DNA of 64,000 nt. It comes from Rotaria macrura. Taxonomy: Eukaryota; Rotifera; Eurotatoria; Philodinida; Philodinidae. Shown one piece after another: positions 1 through 11,075 of the stretch. Position 1 is the stretch's first letter, and every line of letters starts with the position of its first letter. Below the pieces are notes generated by a model, which searched no databases, was not told where the DNA came from, and saw nothing but the letters and a program-made list of their open reading frames with translations. Location: positions 1 through 64,000 of the forward strand of contig OENT01000025.1 of assembly GCA_900239685.1 (NCBI GenBank). The letters run 5' to 3'. Both the position numbers and the translations under genes were made by a program.

Positions 1-480
1 GCAGTAGAATAATAATTTCAACAATCTGTCTTTATTATAGACATCATAAATTACTAAGCGAAATACTGTAGGAGATTAGAATTGTTTTTATGAGTTACTG
101 TACAATCATATATGACACTAATCAGATTAAAGTTCATCGAAATGCTTAGGAGAAAGGAACATGATGGGCTATCAGCTTGCCGGAATGCTCTTCTCTAATT
201 TTCACGGCCATCGCAGATCCATCGACAGATAGTGGTTGTAAGTGACAAACAATAGTATGATGATTACGGAGATACCGTAATACACTTAGATACGAGAATT
301 TCAAAGCTGTTAACCTATTATTTATGGTGCATAACCCACCATGCATGCTAGTAGATTTTCTAATAGAAGGTGAATCGTTAAGAAGGTAACATGAAAAAAA
401 ACAGTCGTAAAACTTCGTAGTCATTTTCAGGATTACTACAAAATTCAGCAGGACAATAAGTAAAAATTATTAAGAATGAA
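1..480. other. Unassigned AT-rich left edge
   Basis: No recognisable gene. A minus-strand ATG-initiated ORF of 92 codons (146-424) exists but resembles no family I know and has no supporting splice structure. It could be the edge of a gene outside the window. Confidence 0.3.
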
Positions 481-1400
481 GCAAACGTAACTGTATGTTC
501 AAACAAGTGTGTTCATTGGAATCAACTGAACCCGACGTCATCCAGCGAATCCTCACGATTACCCACTATCATGTCTACTCCCAGCGGTACGCCAACACAG
601 GCACGTACATTTTTGACAATACTCAGACAGTTCGACATAACTCCTAGGCAAGTTTACCATGAATCCAATTGACCCGATCGCAACTAAGGCGTAAAGAAAA
701 ACGCCCGGTTTGCTCGCAAGGCTGGGCATACACTACCTTGAAGGGGTTGGTGATCCCTGCAACCCAGCCGAAATAAAATAAAATACAATGCGTCTCGTTC
801 ATGCTGACCGACGGCTCGTTATTCACGGTTTTCTATTGTGTAACACAAAGAATAAGTCTCCTTCGACTGGAATCAGGAGTGCCGGAGAAAATATAATAAA
901 AGATGCACTGCTAGATCAAACCAGTCCTCTCAAGTCACACAACATTTTTTTAAGTCTCTTGAATAAAAATTGAGAGGAAAGTCATAATTGATAATCTAAC
1001 TAACGGCTAGTCGTTCGTCGGCACCCCTACGGGGCACCACTCACGGCTAGCCGCTGCCTAAGATGACGCTATTGAAACAAATGATCACTCCCTTTCATGA
1101 GCATTGAAGCTGAAAGCGCGGACAAATAACGTGACCAACTTCCATCCCAGTGAATGCGATCATTCCCCAATTCTGGAAGCTAAACTTTCTGGTCCCACGA
1201 ACCATGCCACCAAAGACATGCTTAACCGCTCCAAATGTTGGCTGAGAGCAAATCAATCCAAATCGGATGGGTTCTACTGCGGAGTTAGAAAGACACCCAT
1301 AGTGGGAATTTCCCATCTTAGCATCGCATAGAACCCAAACCAGATGCAAAGGTTTCCCACGACATGAAAACGGAGACTTTGATATTACCATCATTCAGCC
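481..1400. other. GC-raised stretch of unknown origin
   Basis: Base composition is visibly richer in G+C and CpG than the surrounding AT-rich DNA. Several short ORFs occur on both strands, for example minus 644-826 and minus 1095-1394, but none shows a family motif I can name. A hairpin-prone segment near 1003-1057 contains CGGCTAGTCG, the direct repeat GGCACC and the self-complementary CGGCTAGCCG. It may be a decayed mobile element or an imported fragment; the sequence does not decide between these. Confidence 0.35.
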
Positions 1401-1418
1401 AAAACGCAGCCTCTCAGA

Positions 1419-1660
1419 GATTGGCTGAATTCGCCACCCTCAAAATCCTATTGGTCGATCGCCCAATCGAAAAAACACCTGATTGGCTGAATTCTCGACC
1501 CTCGAAACCCTATTGGTCGATCGCCCAATCGAAAAAACACCTGATTGGCTGAATTCTCGACCCTCGAAACCCTATTGGTCGATCGCCCAATCGAAAAAAC
1601 ACCTCATTGGCTGATTTCGCCATACTCGAAATCCTATTGGTCCATCTCCTATTCTTGATA
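1419..1660. repeat. 62-bp tandem repeat rich in CCAAT/ATTGG boxes
   Basis: Units begin at 1419, 1481, 1543 and 1605, an exact 62-bp period. The two middle units are nearly identical; the first and last are diverged. Each unit carries GATTGGCTGA, CTATTGGTCGATC and GCCCAATCG, so inverted and direct CCAAT pentamers recur about every 20-30 bp. It directly precedes a GAAC-rich short repeat (1737-1771) and the orphan ORF at about 1806. It could be a minisatellite or a subterminal repeat of a mobile element. Confidence 0.85.
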
Positions 1661-1736
1661 ACATGTGATTGATTGAGTTTATGCTGGTATAATTTATTGT
1701 TTTAAGAAAGGTCAAAAAATCATTTTTTCGTTCTGT

Positions 1737-1771
1737 GCGAACGAGCGAACGAACGAATTCACGAACGAACT
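1737..1771. repeat. GAAC-type short tandem repeat
   Basis: The segment is a run of CGAAC/GAAC units (CGAACGAGCGAACGAACG followed by more), about 35 bp long, between the 62-bp repeat and an exon-like ORF. Confidence 0.6.
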
Positions 1772-1805
1772 TTTTTAACTCATTTTTCGTAAAACCCTCC
1801 TTTCA

Positions 1806-2129
1806 GTAGAGGGAACTATTTCAGAGGATGAAAGTGACGGAACTATTATGAAGGATATATTACTAATTGAAAGTTCTTCCAACGAGACATCATACAAATT
1901 CAGAATCGACTGGTGCAAAAATCTCCAGGTTTTCGTTCTTGTTGACAATAGAACTGATCGTGTGATGTTGTTTGATAAAACTGACCAACCAAAAGGTGAA
2001 TGTCGTTTGATGAATCTTCTTCATTTAGTAGAGTTTCCATTTAATATAAGCATCTCAACAAGTGGCTGGTTTTACATACGTTATGAGTCGTCGATTAATC
2101 TTCGTCGATTCAGTGCTGACAGATCATGA
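1806..2129 (+). pseudogene. Orphan exon-like ORF, possible beta-propeller fragment
   Basis: An open frame runs from a pyrimidine-rich acceptor-like CTCCTTTCAG (ending about 1806) to a stop at 2129, with an internal ATG at 1848. The peptide contains a blade-like pattern, FRIDWCKNLQVFVLVDN then VMLFDK, which resembles single repeats of beta-propeller or NHL/WD-type proteins. No second blade and no convincing downstream exon were found. The best reading is a fragment of a larger, decayed or partly assembled gene. The family assignment is by pattern only and weak. Confidence 0.3.
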
Positions 2130-3589
2130 AACTTCTCAGTTCTTTGTTTCATTTTCTAATAGAAAAATGCGCGCTACAAATAACTTCTCAGTGCTCAACT
2201 ATTTCAAAGGAAAATTAAAAGAAAATCAAAGTTTTAAAATTTTTTTCGTACTGTGGATTTGCTGACCATAGGGCAAAAGGTAATTTCAATTACATTTATC
2301 TTTAAATCAAAAGATATGTAATACTGTTCTAATAGAAACTTTGAATCGATTGGAATTTCGCAGATCTACAAAACTTTGATTGTGCCCAATTCGAAAGATG
2401 AAAGAAATTCAAATTGAAAGAAAAATTTTATTTTACTATTGTCACTTTAAACTTTTAGAAGAAAGTGAAATTAAATCAACTGGAATAACCAACATAGAAA
2501 AAATTCTAAGCTTCTTAATCAAGTCTGTTCGAGACATTAGGCTTTGAAAAAACTGCATCTTGTATACTTAAATACTGAAGGCACAAGCCTTACATATTGC
2601 AGGCTATGTAAGTTTCTAAAATTTGCTTCAAAGTATGAAAATTTACTATTAGACAACATAATCTACCTGTGTCTTTTATGGAAGTACAAATGAGGACCGA
2701 GCTTTAAAAATACATCTTTTCCGGAAACTTAAGCTTTACGATAATCTAGAGAACATAGACCGATAGACATTTTGGCAGCTTATGTACACACGTTAATAGA
2801 CCTTTACCTAGTTTTCCATTTTTAACTCGAACACTATGCAGCATGTGAAGAATAACAGTGATTGAAATGAGAATTAAATTAATACACAAGTTTCTTTACG
2901 CGAAATTATTCTTTTTCATTAACTGATCGCTCAAGTACGGCAGAATCACTCCTTCGCATTGTTAAAAGTCAACGATTTTCCCTTCTTTTTCTAATTATAG
3001 AAGTCATAAAATTAATTTTTCCATTTGACTCTTACTTTTTTTCCGAGATGATTTAGGTGACATTTGATTGTAACTATTTCAAATACGATTCATCTATGGT
3101 TACTCTAATTTTCTTGACACTGTTTAATTTTTCCTCTTACACTAAATCTTGACAATATTGATTTTGGGCAAATGATAAAAATATTGTACCATTTTGTTTT
3201 ATGAAAATCCCAAAAAAGAAAAAAAACGATAACATTTGATAAAAAGTCAAGAAACCAAAAAAAAGAACCTCAACACACACCGTAATCACCAGCAGTGTGT
3301 ATTAATCAAGTGACCTAGGCTACAGCAGAGAGAGAGAGAAGTCCTCGGAATTTAGCATAACTTGGAAAAAAGAGACATAACATAGACATAATGAATATAA
3401 CCTAGACAAGCACACATAATAATAAAGAAATGAAAAACAACAACAAAAATGAAAAACAAAACAAATTGTTCAACGTTCGTTTCTAAGTTTTATTTCCACT
3501 GCAGTCGATTTAATTAAGTTTTTTTTCTCTAAGTAATAAAAAGAGAAGAATATTAAGTTTTGAGAAAACGACGATTCATCAATTTGTTA
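2130..3589. other. Intergenic, AT-rich
   Basis: No gene recognised. It contains the 3' flank of RPN2, with a reverse-strand AATAAA (TTTATT, 3489-3494) about 100 nt beyond the RPN2 stop, and a short AG dinucleotide run near 3328. Confidence 0.5.
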
Positions 3590-6500
3590 TTACCGTCGAG
3601 CAGCTAATGTGGCCAATAATCGATGACCAAATAAAAACAATGGAATTGAAATCAATGCTAAATAGCGCAATGTTTGAAACATGTCCAAATAATTCCAATA
3701 GAAATACATTAGAGCAAACGCAGCTAAAAGTTTTAAAAAAATATGATGTGATGTTTTGTGATTGTTTTTGTACATTTACCTCCATGAGAAATATGAAAAC
3801 CAAGCGGACTTAGTCCTAATGGTAAACCCGAAAAATTAAAGCCAAGTTTGAGCCACTGTTGGAAAAGAAAGCAAATAAAATATTTACAACACATAAAATC
3901 AAACGCGAAAATACTTCTTCGTACCAAAATCAATAGGATTAATAATGGTAGTAAAGTTAATCCACTGAAAACAAGTGAAACAATGGCTGCAGGACGTTTT
4001 TCTTCTTCACGAAATTGATGAATAATTTCTGGTTTGGCAACATATGATACAAGATGATCCACATCTGGGACACTATCTTCATGAAATGATAATTGCATGT
4101 TGTCATTTAATTTCCATGAAAATGCTTTTTGAAATAAAGCATCACCAATAACTAAAATAAGTTCATAGGCACCCGATTGATGGCGAAAGTCATTTGCATT
4201 GGTTGTTAAATCCTGAAAATAACAAACAACAAAAAATACTTCTATTCATCCTGTTGAAATCGATCGTGTCAAATTCAAATGATCATTGTTCCTATCTTTA
4301 ATCGAATTTTCATTGATTTTACGACAAGAAACACGAATGGTCTCTAGCTACAAAAAATCTTGAAAATATAATCGATACATAAAAATTAGAAGTTCAATAA
4401 TCGATTTTACTCAAGGTTAGAAAAATTCGACGATCAGATCTAATTAGTATTTTTCTTTTTCTTCTATTTTCTCGACGTTCTTATAGAAACTTGTCGAAAA
4501 ATTACGAAGGTAGTTCTAAGATTATCGGGATTCAACAATCTTGAGCATTCTCATCGATTTACTTTATTAAAATGATACGATCAAGAGACTAGCGTGATTG
4601 ATGATGACAACTACAACTACAGCCACGATGATTGACTGTCTATGCACTCTGAACTAGTTAAGATTTTATTTTTCGATCACTTGACAACAAGTGATTATAA
4701 CACCTAGTAAATGGATGACAAATTTATAAGCGATGGCATCTCTGCAAAGCAATTTCAGTGAGTTATTCGTATCCATTGCTTGGCATAGTTTCTTCCTCTT
4801 AACTGATATTGAAAACCATTGAATTATAATTCAACACGAGATATTACTATTTAAAAAAATCTTATCGATGCCTGTTTCCGGATGATCAAGTTAACAGAAT
4901 CAGTGGTATAAAAAAATTCTTTTAGACATTCAAACATATGCTACGAAGAACGGATGTTTTCTGTTCGTTTATCATAAGTTTTATGTCGTAAACGACCACT
5001 CAATGACAGACACGAAGGTATTAGCATTAGTAAAGTCAATCTGATATTACTCCAAACTTACTAATTGACAACTGAAAGTTTAATGTGAATGTGAATCATT
5101 GAATCGGAATATATCGAACAACGTACCTTCAAAACGACTTTGATGATTAATAGGAACAATTTCATGTAGAATATCTCAAGTGTAAGCGCAGTCAGAATTA
5201 TGCATATTTGATGAACTTCATCCATCAACAATTCAATATTAGACAAGAAGTTTTAATCGAATCTGATTGATTGGAAATCTGAAGAAGTTAACTAGTAAAT
5301 TCGATGAGTTCATTTTCTTGATTACTGAACATATTATAATCCGATTTATTCGCTATCAGACGGGTACATTTCGTAAAATTATTCTCTTTTTATTTATCAT
5401 TTGAAAGTACGTCAACGACCACAGTTGTTAGAACTTCTTCCAAACATCATTCTGAATAGTTGTTTGATCGCTATGGTAAACTAATTAGAATCCATGTAAT
5501 TCAGTAAAATTCAAGATTATCATAAGAACTGAAAAATACTGTTCACCGCGATTTTTCGTACAATGTATACGGTTTCCATCTATGGTTTAAAGCGTCTCGT
5601 TTCTTCTTTTCTTTTTGATAAAAATCTCGTTGTGAAATCTGTACCAGCTTGATAAAAAATCGAATATTATCCTACCACTTCAGCTTTATATTGAGCATTG
5701 ACGCCACCAGTTGCTTCTGCTAAATAGATAACTTCTTTATTCGATTTTTTATTCGTTAAACGTAAGAATGTTTGTTGTGCATGAATGAATTCATCTGTTT
5801 GTTTTTCCTTTATTTGAAATTTTACTATTAGTTTTTGATGATAATCAACTTCAAGACTATTTGGTACAGCATTCGGATAGGTTAATCTAAATAAAATACA
5901 ATGAATTTCACTTCGTTCAAACATACCAATAACTTACTTATATGTTTTTACTTGTGCAGCATTATCACGATCAGCAACATTTAATTCAACATTTTCAATT
6001 GTTACTTCTGATGCTACTTTAACCTCGACCTAAAGAATATTTTATTGTACATTTCATATTCGAGAAAAAAAACACAGAACAAATAATTGCTTCACATACA
6101 GTGTGATCTGTTAAGCCAATAAATTTTCCATCAGTAATTGGTTTTAAAGTTAAATGAACAGTGTAAAATCCTCGTGGAATTTTCTTATCATGAAATGATA
6201 ATTCATAAACAGTACTAAATAAAAAAATTAAAATAATGGAAAACTATTAGTTAGCGTTTATGTACGAAATTTAAAGCATACAAATCACTGGATTTCGAAA
6301 TGAGCTTTTGTTTAGATATAACAACAACACCGTCTTCTTTACGCTTAGCCGACTCAGCTGTAACAGTCATTTCACCAACTGATTGTCCAAAAAGATTCGT
6401 AACTGAAACAAGGACGAATGGATTTTGCGAATTGATTTCTGCTGGACTAGTACGTATAACAACAACTGGCACTGAATACTAAAAGACGATAAAAAATAAT

Positions 6501-7389
6501 TTAGAGTTTCAGTTTTTAGCTAGATTGAATTCTTCAATACTTTATTGTTCGATAAATATTTAAATGCTTTAGTTAAATAGTAGGCACTGCGTAATGTAGC
6601 GACATATCGTTTTGTTGAAAAATAATTTGCAAATTTCAGTAATTGTTTTGAATCAATTTTAATTGGTGCACCAGATTTTTCAGCAACTTCATAAAATCCA
6701 TTGAAAACAAATGCAGTTGTACTGATACCACCTTCGTATTGTAACATATATCCATCAATTTCATCCGCTTGCTGAACAAGGTCATTGATTGTATCAACAT
6801 AATTTTTGGCTACGGTTGGACTTAATTGTGCACCAGTTAATAATGCGTAGCCTTGACTTAAAATACTATCATCAGTTTTCGCTAATGTGTTAAGACGTTT
6901 TTCAATCGCTGATTCGTCAACATTTATGCCAAGATTAATACTTGAGCATACAGCATAGAAGATTTCAGCTGTTGTACTTTTATCTGATTGTATTGTTGAA
7001 CTTACAGTGGAGCGATAATCTTCAACAGATAACTAGAAGAAGAAGGAAAAACTTTCTCACGAACAGTAAACTTTAAAAATACGTCAATCTACCTTGCAAT
7101 TAGCTAGTACTTTCGCTGCTTCAGTTGCATGATAAATTGATTCAATATTTGATTTGTCGACTAATTTCTTAATATCATTACAGAAGGTATCAGGTGATTG
7201 TACACCAAGTTCCTTAATACCGGCTAGTGAATAATGTAATGATGCTACATCGGAAATAGATTTCAGCGCATTTTGAAATTGACTTTTCAATCCGTCAATG
7301 TTAGCTGAATGTAAATTGGCGGATGCAGCACACCAACAAAAGATGGATATTAAAACAAAAATTATTCTTGTTGAAGACGGAAGCATCAT
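3590..7389 (-). CDS. RPN2: Ribophorin II, oligosaccharyltransferase subunit (RPN2/Swp1)
   Basis: Subunit of the ER oligosaccharyltransferase that transfers glycans to Asn-X-Ser/Thr of nascent proteins. Start: two adjacent ATGs (7387-7389 and 7384-7386) lead directly into a hydrophobic signal peptide, MMLPSSTRIIFVLISIFC. About nine exons: 7389-7093, 7032-6541, 6478-about 6263, about 6214-6102, about 6033-5940, about 5888-5672, 4212-3925, 3855-3780 and 3723-3590. The C-terminal part is diagnostic: FREEEKRPAAIV, a membrane span, then ALMYFYWNYLDMFQTLRYLA and a final span, closely matching animal RPN2. The stop is TAA at 3590-3592. Intron 6 (about 4213-5671) is about 1.46 kb and shows no element. 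An acceptor-like TATTTAG lies 7 nt upstream of the first ATG. The frame looks intact; the middle exon ends are approximate. Confidence 0.93.
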
Positions 7390-8283
7390 CAGAAATCTAA
7401 ATAGTATAAGAAAATATGTATACACACACACACAGATAAATCCAAATTTCACATAGTACAGCCGCCATATTGACAACGACAGCATTTGCTGTTCTATTGG
7501 TTAGTATTAATAAACGAATCAAACCTAACTGCTATGTGGCGACGCACATATCTATAGTGTACTTACCATTGATGCGGGCGACACAATTCATTTGAAACGC
7601 TTCCAAAGCATGACCATTGCTTGTCACGTGTGCAAGTGTTTGCGTGGCAACAGTAATTTCATTCATTCGTTGTTGTCAAATTCTTTAGGAACCAATTGTT
7701 GTTAGTCCACACTTTTTACTCACTCATACTTGGCATAGAAGACAACGCTAGAATTCAAATTTTATAATATCCGATTGTAGACAATTTGAACAATTCTTTT
7801 TCAACAAGAATTAGAACTATTGCTCTGTAATTCTTGTGATATTGTAATTCACATGTTAATTTCTTCAGAAATAACTTAAGTATATCATAAAGAAAACTTA
7901 AAGTGAACGAATCTTTTAATAGTGATAGTTGTTATTAAAGTGTATCCGATGTTTTTTTCAATCTGTGGTTATGGCTAATACTACACTGTTTGATTTATAC
8001 AATCTTTACGTAGGTTGTGGGTGTTGTTTGCTATCGTTTTTTTTTGTAAACTAACTTACAAATTACGCTCCAGATGGTCACAAATAAGTGAGGAGACAAT
8101 CGACTCGATCAGATTTATTCGATTACTATTGATTCAAGATATGATTTGCATAATAATTTTCGATTTTATTATCGACCGATAAACTTCATAAGTTCAGAAG
8201 CAGATTAAAAAGGGAAATTAAATTTTCTTCATTCAATGTTGAAATGAAGAGAACTAGAGAACGGAAGTTCGAATAAATAGAAA
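7390..8283. other. RPN2 upstream intergenic region
   Basis: No gene seen. It holds the presumed RPN2 5' region, including a short (AC)n run near 7424-7436, followed by ordinary AT-rich DNA up to the inverted-repeat element. Confidence 0.5.
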
Positions 8284-9730
8284 TACAGTGGATCCGAAAA
8301 TGATTCGCTCACCCCTACATGATCACTTTACTTTCTATTTTAAATTGGAGCCAAATGAACGAAAGAGCTCAGACATAGACTATCATGTCACTTGTTGCTT
8401 ATAGTTTCTATGCGAATGAATTCTGACTTTTCTCCTGTATGTTTCCTATGTTATTTAATAGATCGTAAAGATTTCTCGATCTCCTCGTTTCAAAAATGAT
8501 TGGCCCAATTTCGTCAACTTTATATCCGAAGGAGTATATATCAATCGGAATGTCCCTGAAAAATCCTTTAAAATAGGGCTTCGACTATTGAGAACACGAT
8601 GATATATGGAATAAAGTTCGGTTTTATAGAGTTAAATACGCTAAGCAATAAAACTTACAATAATGGTTGAAAAAATAGATCCCTGTAAACATCATTATAG
8701 GTTCTGGAAGGGATATCAATGTCATTGAGTAAAAATAAATGGGAAAAAGATGAAAATTCTCTGCTCTTGTACACTGAGTCCTATAGGAAAAGAATCCTTT
8801 CTAATGCCATATGCTTCAGCATGATGAAAAGACTTTCATGTTGGAATAGAGCACATTTAGTTGCACCAGAGAAAATCATAAAATCAAAATAAAAGAGCAT
8901 TTGAGTTGGTTGTTCGGGATTAAAAGAGTAATCATAGTCAGCCATAAGCGTCCCAAACTCACAGGCGAAAAAAACATGTTCACCAAAATTCAGGCGATGA
9001 ATTTCTACAAAATTATTATTGATTGGTAGTCAGGTTGTGTTTACCGCCTTTTTCATACTCCTGACTCTTTAAGATGATTACTCTTGTAACATTTATCAAC
9101 CAATGGACAGGCTTTCCAATGTTGATTCTATGCTTTGATCTAGTCCAACTAAATGTGCTCTATCTGAATATGAAACTTGTTCTCATAGTCTGTGAATAAA
9201 AAGAGCTCCTCGTCGACACGCCAGGTGTTCAAAGGTAGGGAATTTTGTGAATTTTTCGATTTACTTAAGGTGAGAAAAGCTTTAATCGATTCAGTACTTG
9301 TTGCATATTCAAAACCATCATATATTTCAATTTTAATTTGAAATTTTACTGATAAACGTATTTAACTCTATAAAACCGAACTCTATTCCATACATAGAAA
9401 GTTCAAGTCACGCATCGTGTTCTCAATAGTCGAAGCCCTATTTTAAAGGATTTTTCAGGGACATTCCGATTGATATATACTCCTTCGGATATAAAGTTGA
9501 CGAAATTGGGCCAATCATTTTTGAAACGAGGAGATCGAGAAATCTTTACGATCTATTAAATAACATAGGAAACATACAGGAGAAAAGTCAGAATTCATTC
9601 GCATAGAAACTATAAGCAACAAGTGACATGATAGTCTATGTCTGAGCTCTTTCGTTCATTTGGCTCCAATTTAAAATAGAACGTAAAGTGATCATGTAGG
9701 GGTGAGCGAATCATTTTCGGATCCACTGTA
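8284..9730. mobile_element. Non-autonomous DNA transposon with 318-bp terminal inverted repeats, Tc1/mariner-like ends
   Basis: The ends are perfect mirror copies: TACAGTGGATCCGAAAATGA at 8284 and its reverse complement ending at 9730. The left arm (8284-8601) and right arm (9413-9730) are both 318 bp and differ by one base as read by eye. A second, less perfect inverted pair continues inward (8602-8642 with 9357-9393, with an extra 19-bp block in the right arm), and a small pair (8846-8862 with 9146-9163) lies deeper. CAGTG ends flanked by TA are typical of Tc1/mariner elements, which duplicate TA. The interior (8643-9356) has no transposase-like ORF, so the copy is probably mobilised in trans. 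Near-identical arms suggest recent insertion. Confidence 0.88.
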
Positions 9731-11075
9731 GGTATGTATAATGAATAGCATTTTTATTTCACAGTGAAAAACATTATTTCGTGTGTTGCTTGTGTATTTG
9801 AAATATGGTCAGAGTGTGAGCATGGGTGCTCACAAGTATTATCAGCAAGGATGAAATAAAAGTTTTTCTTACGTTAACATTAATATTACACAAGAATTTT
9901 TGACAATGAGATTTCCTATTATTTCTTAACTCATACTCAAAAACGTGTAATTCAACAAGAAAGGACAGTATTTTTCAAATAATTACAAAGCGCACAATTC
10001 ATTTGATGCTCATCTTGAGTTCGATTTAAAAGAAAATACTATATTATTATGCATTTAAACAACTGTCAATATCAGTAAAAAAGTACGGCTTCGCAGTTTT
10101 CGTCCGAGTTGATGTGTTTTTTAATAATAAAAAATCAAAATGAGAGAAAATTCGTTCTTCATTCAGCTTTTCTATGAAACTTCTACTGTTGCCGTACACT
10201 TGGAAGTAAACTAGACATCAGAATATTGACTGCCAATAATGATTTAACACGAAAACTTCACGCATAACAAAGCCAAAGATAAATGAAAATAATTAGATTT
10301 GTATACATAGAATAACGCCGTACTTCCTCATGTAAAATACTTAGTAATCTACTAACTAGTCAAATAGTGTCTGTGTAATCTAGCATGGTGAGTACATTTT
10401 CATGTTTGATACATTCTAGGCTATTCCTTGATTAGCGTCATATTTTCCCATTGCAGCGCAACTGAATTCTAAACCTGATACTCTTTACATGAGAAGTCAT
10501 CGGGAAATTTGTCATTTCATATAAAAAATTAACATCAATTTTGGTAATCAGCATTATGACATACTCACAAATGCCTTTGTAGAAACAAGAACTAATGTTT
10601 CTTTTTGAGATTATGAAATACAATAGCACATTGCAGATTGGTCGTATTTTGCCCTATTGACTCGGGAAGCGATAGTTCTGTTTTTCATGAAATATTTCCA
10701 GGATCTCTTGAAAGATTTTCTTCTATCTGTTCTTCATATATTATCGAACAAAACGTATCCATTGACAATATACTAAGCACACAACAATCATGGATATAGG
10801 TATACTGCATGAGACGAAATCAAAATAAATGCAAAAGAAAACGAACATAGCAAGAATATATGATAGAAGAAAACTTTTCTTTCAAACACTTATTGACGCA
10901 TTCTTTAGATCGAGAAAAAAACAACAACAAGATGAGCACAACAATAAAGCTGATACAGCTGAATACATACACAATGAATTGAACAAAAGAATCTTTCTTC
11001 TAAACCTGAGATACAGTACGACAATAAAGAAAAAAAAGAACTTGTTCTTGTAATGTGTCTCTCTGTACATAAAAA
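9731..11075. other. Intergenic between the Tc1-like element and DOT1L
   Basis: AT-rich DNA without a recognisable gene. It includes the 3' flank of DOT1L. Short ORFs here have no family features. Confidence 0.45.

Noticed and set aside
1095-1394. 99-codon minus-strand ORF as a transposase fragment
   Set aside because: GAVKHVFGGMVRG only loosely recalls transposase motifs and no other motif supports it.
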